Shown one piece after another: positions 15,685 through 16,126 of a stretch of DNA of 16,126 bases. The notes below the pieces were generated by a model, which was given only the letters and a program-made list of their open reading frames with translations, was not told where the DNA came from and did not search any database. The DNA comes from Flavobacteriaceae bacterium. GTDB lineage: Bacteria > Bacteroidota > Bacteroidia > Flavobacteriales > Flavobacteriaceae. Made by a program: the position numbers and the translations under genes. The stretch spans positions 13,850 to 29,975 of the forward strand of contig NZDM01000008.1 in assembly GCA_002690085.1 (NCBI GenBank), in the 5' to 3' direction. Position 1 is the first letter of the stretch. Each line of letters begins with the position of its first letter.

Positions 15685-15975
15685 TCAATCGGATAAACTG
15701 GCAAGACAATCATTTATGTCCCGTATCAAAGCATTTATTTTAAGCTTTGAAGCGCGTTTGTCGTCGTTACTGCCCAACATGGAACTCGCAATCCTTAAGG
15801 CTTCTAAATCTGCTTCTTTTTTATCTAGAGCTGCGCGCTGCGCTTCAGCCTTTTCTTTTTGTGCCGCGCTTTCCAATTTTAAACGCTGATTTTCAGCTTT
15901 TAATGCATCTAAATGCGCTAAAACTTTTACAATTTTAAGTTCTAAGGATTCTACAATGGATTCAATGTTGCGCAT
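15685..15975 (-). CDS. Small coiled-coil protein upstream of zapA (ZapB-like, unnamed)
   Basis: A 96-residue protein with heptad-rich helix from about residue 5 to 60 (ESLELKIVKVLAHLDALKAE, then alternating Lys/Glu/Ala) and a more conserved-looking tail KINALIRDINDCLASLSD. It has no signal peptide or membrane segment, so it is cytoplasmic. Its place 5 bases before zapA, its size and its all-coiled-coil nature recall ZapB, the FtsZ-ring accessory partner of ZapA, but no sequence signature proves homology. ATG at 15975; it has its own consensus promoter and leads the zapA-ssrS unit. Confidence 0.8.
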   Translation of the reverse strand: MRNIESIVESLELKIVKVLAHLDALKAENQRLKLESAAQKEKAEAQRAALDKKEADLEALRIASSMLGSNDDKRASKLKINALIRDINDCLASLSD

Positions 15976-15999
15976 TTACAATCTTAATAGCGTTTGTTA

Positions 16000-16030
16000 C
16001 AAATTTAACATTCCCTCTCTAAAACTACAA
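16000..16030 (-). promoter_or_regulatory. Promoter of the coiled-coil gene-zapA-ssrS unit
   Basis: On the - strand, TTG (16030-16028), a 20-base spacer and TAAATTTG (16007-16000) match the Bacteroidota consensus. The expected transcript start is near 15993, giving a leader of about 18 bases before the ATG at 15975. Confidence 0.7.
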
Positions 16031-16073
16031 TTGTTTTTAGTATATTTTTTAAATCACAGAACTCAAAATTCTC

Positions 16074-16104
16074 TTTGCTATTTGTTTTCATTTATCTACT
16101 TTTA
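16074..16104 (+). promoter_or_regulatory. Possible promoter of a gene starting at the right edge
   Basis: TTTG (16074-16077), a 19-base spacer and TACTTTTA (16097-16104) fit the Bacteroidota pattern except for A in place of the final G of the -7 box. An ATG at 16121, 17 bases after the box, would be a suitable start for a + strand gene of which only two codons (Met-Ser) are visible. Confidence 0.35.
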
Positions 16105-16126
16105 CAAGACAGCCCGTCCTATGTCA

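Noticed and set aside
15680..15709. Upstream start for zapA at 15709
   Set aside because: It adds ten residues unlike ZapA and overlaps the preceding gene; the ATG at 15679 gives the usual N-terminus.
15668..15938. Two + strand frames opposite zapA and the coiled-coil gene
   Set aside because: Shadows of the - strand genes, which have better family support and a consensus promoter.
1..16126. Search for CRISPR arrays, insertion sequences, toxin-antitoxin or defence genes
   Set aside because: No regularly spaced repeats, transposase, terminal repeats or unknown multi-gene cassette could be found; all larger frames belong to known families.

Overview
The window looks like a chromosomal core segment from a member of the Flavobacteriaceae (phylum Bacteroidota). 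The DNA is AT-rich and the proteins are flavobacterial in character. The promoters that can be recognised follow the Bacteroidota TTG/TTTG (-33) and TAnnTTTG (-7) pattern rather than the sigma70 -35/-10 pattern, and Shine-Dalgarno sequences are not evident. The gene block ftsK-lolA-lptF/G-ribB and the presence of a fused E1 alpha/beta keto-acid dehydrogenase also fit this group. I saw no mobile element, CRISPR array, toxin-antitoxin pair or obvious defence system, and no gene-free stretch longer than about 200 bases.

Left part (1-5763): the window opens inside a fused 2-oxo acid dehydrogenase E1 alpha/beta gene. It is followed by an NhaC-type Na+/H+ antiporter and a bifunctional catalase-peroxidase (katG). 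A 15-bp sequence very close to the PerR box lies upstream of katG, and a clear intrinsic terminator follows it. All three genes are on the + strand but appear to be separate transcription units.

Middle (5764-12037): ftsK, lolA and an LptF/LptG permease are packed into one unit (23-base overlap, then a 10-base gap and a TTG start). They serve chromosome segregation at division, lipoprotein transport to the outer membrane, and LPS export. ribB follows with its own -7 box. It encodes a 3,4-dihydroxy-2-butanone-4-phosphate synthase fused to a GTP cyclohydrolase II-like domain that has lost its zinc cysteines.

Right-middle (12027-13887): two genes on the - strand, 2 bases apart, encode an NfsB-like nitroreductase and a DegT/DnrJ/EryC1/StrS aminotransferase. 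The aminotransferase resembles KdnA, the 8-amino-Kdo enzyme, so it may act on LPS sugars. Its 3' end overlaps ribB tail to tail by 11 bases.

Right part (13997-16126): tRNA-Ser(UGA) lies on the - strand with a well-formed promoter and terminator. xerD is on the + strand. It converges with a - strand division cluster made of a small ZapB-like coiled-coil gene, zapA and then a long rod-shaped RNA with a central bubble that I interpret as 6S RNA (ssrS). A promoter-like element and an ATG at the extreme right edge suggest that another + strand gene begins there.

Most of the window is housekeeping. The items most worth following up are the 6S RNA next to zapA, the PerR-like box at katG, the degenerate RibA domain, and the KdnA-like aminotransferase.
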